Below, piece by piece: positions 6,221-7,111 of a DNA stretch of 7,111 bases; position 1 is the stretch's first letter, and every line of letters begins with the position of its first letter. A program made the translations under genes and the position numbers. The stretch spans positions 1 to 7,111 of the forward strand of contig DAHVFL010000241.1 in assembly GCA_027316975.1 (NCBI GenBank), in the 5' to 3' direction. This stretch comes from Chloroflexota bacterium. Lineage in GTDB: Bacteria; Chloroflexota; Ktedonobacteria; Ktedonobacterales; Ktedonobacteraceae. The notes under the pieces are model-generated. The model was not told the DNA's origin, searched no databases, and saw only the letters and a list, made by a program, of their open reading frames with translations.

Positions 6221-6259
6221 AAAAAAACCTCCCAGTGAAAGGCGGGGCTTGCCCCTGCC
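6221..6259 (-). terminator. Probable rho-independent terminator of folD
   Basis: Downstream of the folD stop, the minus strand holds a GC-rich hairpin (6241-6259: GGGGC/GCCCC with a TT loop, one bulged base, then three more pairs). A weaker hairpin follows (6228-6242, CCTTT/GGGAGG type with two G-T pairs), then seven T residues (6221-6227 on the plus strand are A). The weak hairpin is next to the T-run and the strong one is 13 nt before it, so which stem acts is unclear. Confidence 0.5.
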
Positions 6260-6271
6260 CTGGTAGCTTCT

Positions 6272-7111
6272 CTACATTGGGCCTGCCAGGGTATGGCGAA
6301 TCAGCATGAGATGCGTTAGAGGGCCAAGTCCGCCAGGCACGGGTGTCAGGAAGGATGCAACCTCTTTGACGCTGGCGAAATCGATGTCGCCCACGATTTT
6401 CCCGTTGACAGGATTGATGCCGGCATCAAGCACAACGGCTCCTGGTTTGACCATATCGGCGGTGATGCGGGCGGGTCGTCCAATACTGACCACCAGAATA
6501 TCGGCGCTGCGTGTGATGCTGGCAAGGTCCTCTGTATGGGAGTGGCAAATAGTTACAGTAGCGTCCTGGCGCATCAAGACGAGCGCGGTCGGCTTGCCGC
6601 CGATATTACTGCGCCCGACCACCACGGCGTGGCGTCCGGCAACCGGAATGCCCGCGTCCTGCAACACGGTCAGGATGACATCGGCGGTCGAAGGGATGAA
6701 GCTGGGAAAACCGAGCAACAGGTTGCCTGCATTGCGCGGCCCCAATCCATCGACATCCTTCTCAGGACGCAAAACTTCCGTCACCACCTGTTGCTGGATA
6801 TGCGAGGGAAGCGGCAGGAGCAGCGTCACGCCGTCGGTATGTGGATCATCGCTCAACGTGGCGACTTCGGCGCGTAATTCTTCTTCTTCGATCTCGAATG
6901 GATAGGCCAGGGTTGCGCAGCCCAGACCAATAGCGCGGCAGGCGCGCGCAAGTTGCCGGCTGTACACTTCGGCTGCCCCATCGTGTCCCACGATGATCTG
7001 CGCCAACCGCGCCGAACGATGCTGCTGCTGGCGAAACTGCCGCGCCTCGCTCTGTAGTTCCGCAGTCATGCGCCCCACCAGCGGCTTGCTGTCGAAAATC
7101 ATAGCAGACAT
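6272..7111 (-). CDS. folD: FolD-like methylenetetrahydrofolate dehydrogenase/cyclohydrolase with altered active site
   Basis: FolD oxidises 5,10-methylene-THF to methenyl-THF with NADP and hydrolyses this to 10-formyl-THF, in the cytosol. The 279-residue length is typical. Family signatures: KDVDGLGPRNAGNLL (118-132), VVGRSNIGGKPTALVL (164-179), CHSHTEDL (189-196) and PVPGGLGPLT (257-266). Numbering coincides with E. coli FolD in the catalytic region: Tyr50 and Asp121 are kept, but position 54 is Leu (YSRQL) instead of the catalytic Lys, and position 98 is Leu (TLLLPLP) instead of Gln in the usual VQLPLP. The usual PCTPxG motif is also changed (PSTADV, 140-145). The dehydrogenase Rossmann part looks sound, so the protein may be a dehydrogenase with weak or no cyclohydrolase activity, or a paralogue with another role. 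The ATG is the last codon of the window (7109-7111), so its ribosome binding site is not visible; ATG 7100-7102 (Met4) is an alternative. Confidence 0.93.
   Translation of the reverse strand: MSAMIFDSKPLVGRMTAELQSEARQFRQQQHRSARLAQIIVGHDGAAEVYSRQLARACRAIGLGCATLAYPFEIEEEELRAEVATLSDDPHTDGVTLLLPLPSHIQQQVVTEVLRPEKDVDGLGPRNAGNLLLGFPSFIPSTADVILTVLQDAGIPVAGRHAVVVGRSNIGGKPTALVLMRQDATVTICHSHTEDLASITRSADILVVSIGRPARITADMVKPGAVVLDAGINPVNGKIVGDIDFASVKEVASFLTPVPGGLGPLTHLMLIRHTLAGPM

Larger units (their letters stand above)
5909..6271. other. 363-bp intergenic region
   Basis: No convincing gene lies here. It holds the ribosome binding site (5918-5922) and presumed promoter of the 113-residue gene, a 17-bp palindrome (5964-5980), a 73-nt perfect inverted repeat (6130-6202) and the probable folD terminator (6221-6259). 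Between about 5981 and 6129 I see nothing I can name. Since both flanking genes are on the minus strand, the region separates folD from the 113-residue gene. Confidence 0.6.

Noticed and set aside
6306..6905. 199-residue plus-strand frame opposite folD
   Set aside because: It is antisense to clear FolD motifs; composition is rich in Ser, Thr and Arg, as expected for a shadow.

Overview
The window reads as chromosomal DNA of a bacterium with moderate-to-high GC, organised as ordinary housekeeping genes beside a transposase 3' end. The gene mix (ISKra4-type transposase, soluble P450, Bacillus-type IspH, a large XPB/Ssl2-type helicase-associated protein without an ATPase, a divergent FolD) and a perfect palindrome of the 'GTCATTCTGAGCGCAGCGAAG' style in an intergenic gap suggest a Chloroflexota member, perhaps of the Ktedonobacteria. 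That placement is inference from general knowledge, not from a search.

Layout. Bases 1-327 hold the C-terminal end of an ISKra4-family transposase, cut by the window edge. A good sigma-70-like promoter (369-397) lies between it and a complete cytochrome P450 gene (444-1829). After a 109-bp gap comes a small gene (1939-2367) whose product resembles only the NAD(P)-binding domain of glutamyl-tRNA reductase. An extended -10 promoter overlapping or following its stop leads into ispH (2417-3301), the last enzyme of the MEP isoprenoid pathway. Twelve bases later starts a 750-residue protein (3314-5566) with winged-helix-like segments and a C-terminal helicase-associated domain. These genes all point right, and ispH plus the 750-residue gene look like one transcription unit.

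A 113-residue helical protein of unknown function (5567-5908, minus strand) converges on the large gene with no base between the two stop codons. A 363-bp intergenic stretch follows, with a 17-bp palindrome upstream of the small gene, a 73-nt perfect inverted repeat (28-bp arms), and a likely terminator for folD. FolD (6272-7111, minus strand) ends the window exactly at its start codon.

The most notable observation is that this FolD keeps Tyr50 and Asp121 of the active site but carries leucine at both positions matching the E. coli catalytic Lys54 and Gln98. This predicts lost or altered methenyl-THF cyclohydrolase activity. Second is the stand-alone, glycine-motif-degenerate GluTR-like domain upstream of ispH. 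I saw no CRISPR array, tRNA, rRNA or defence system.
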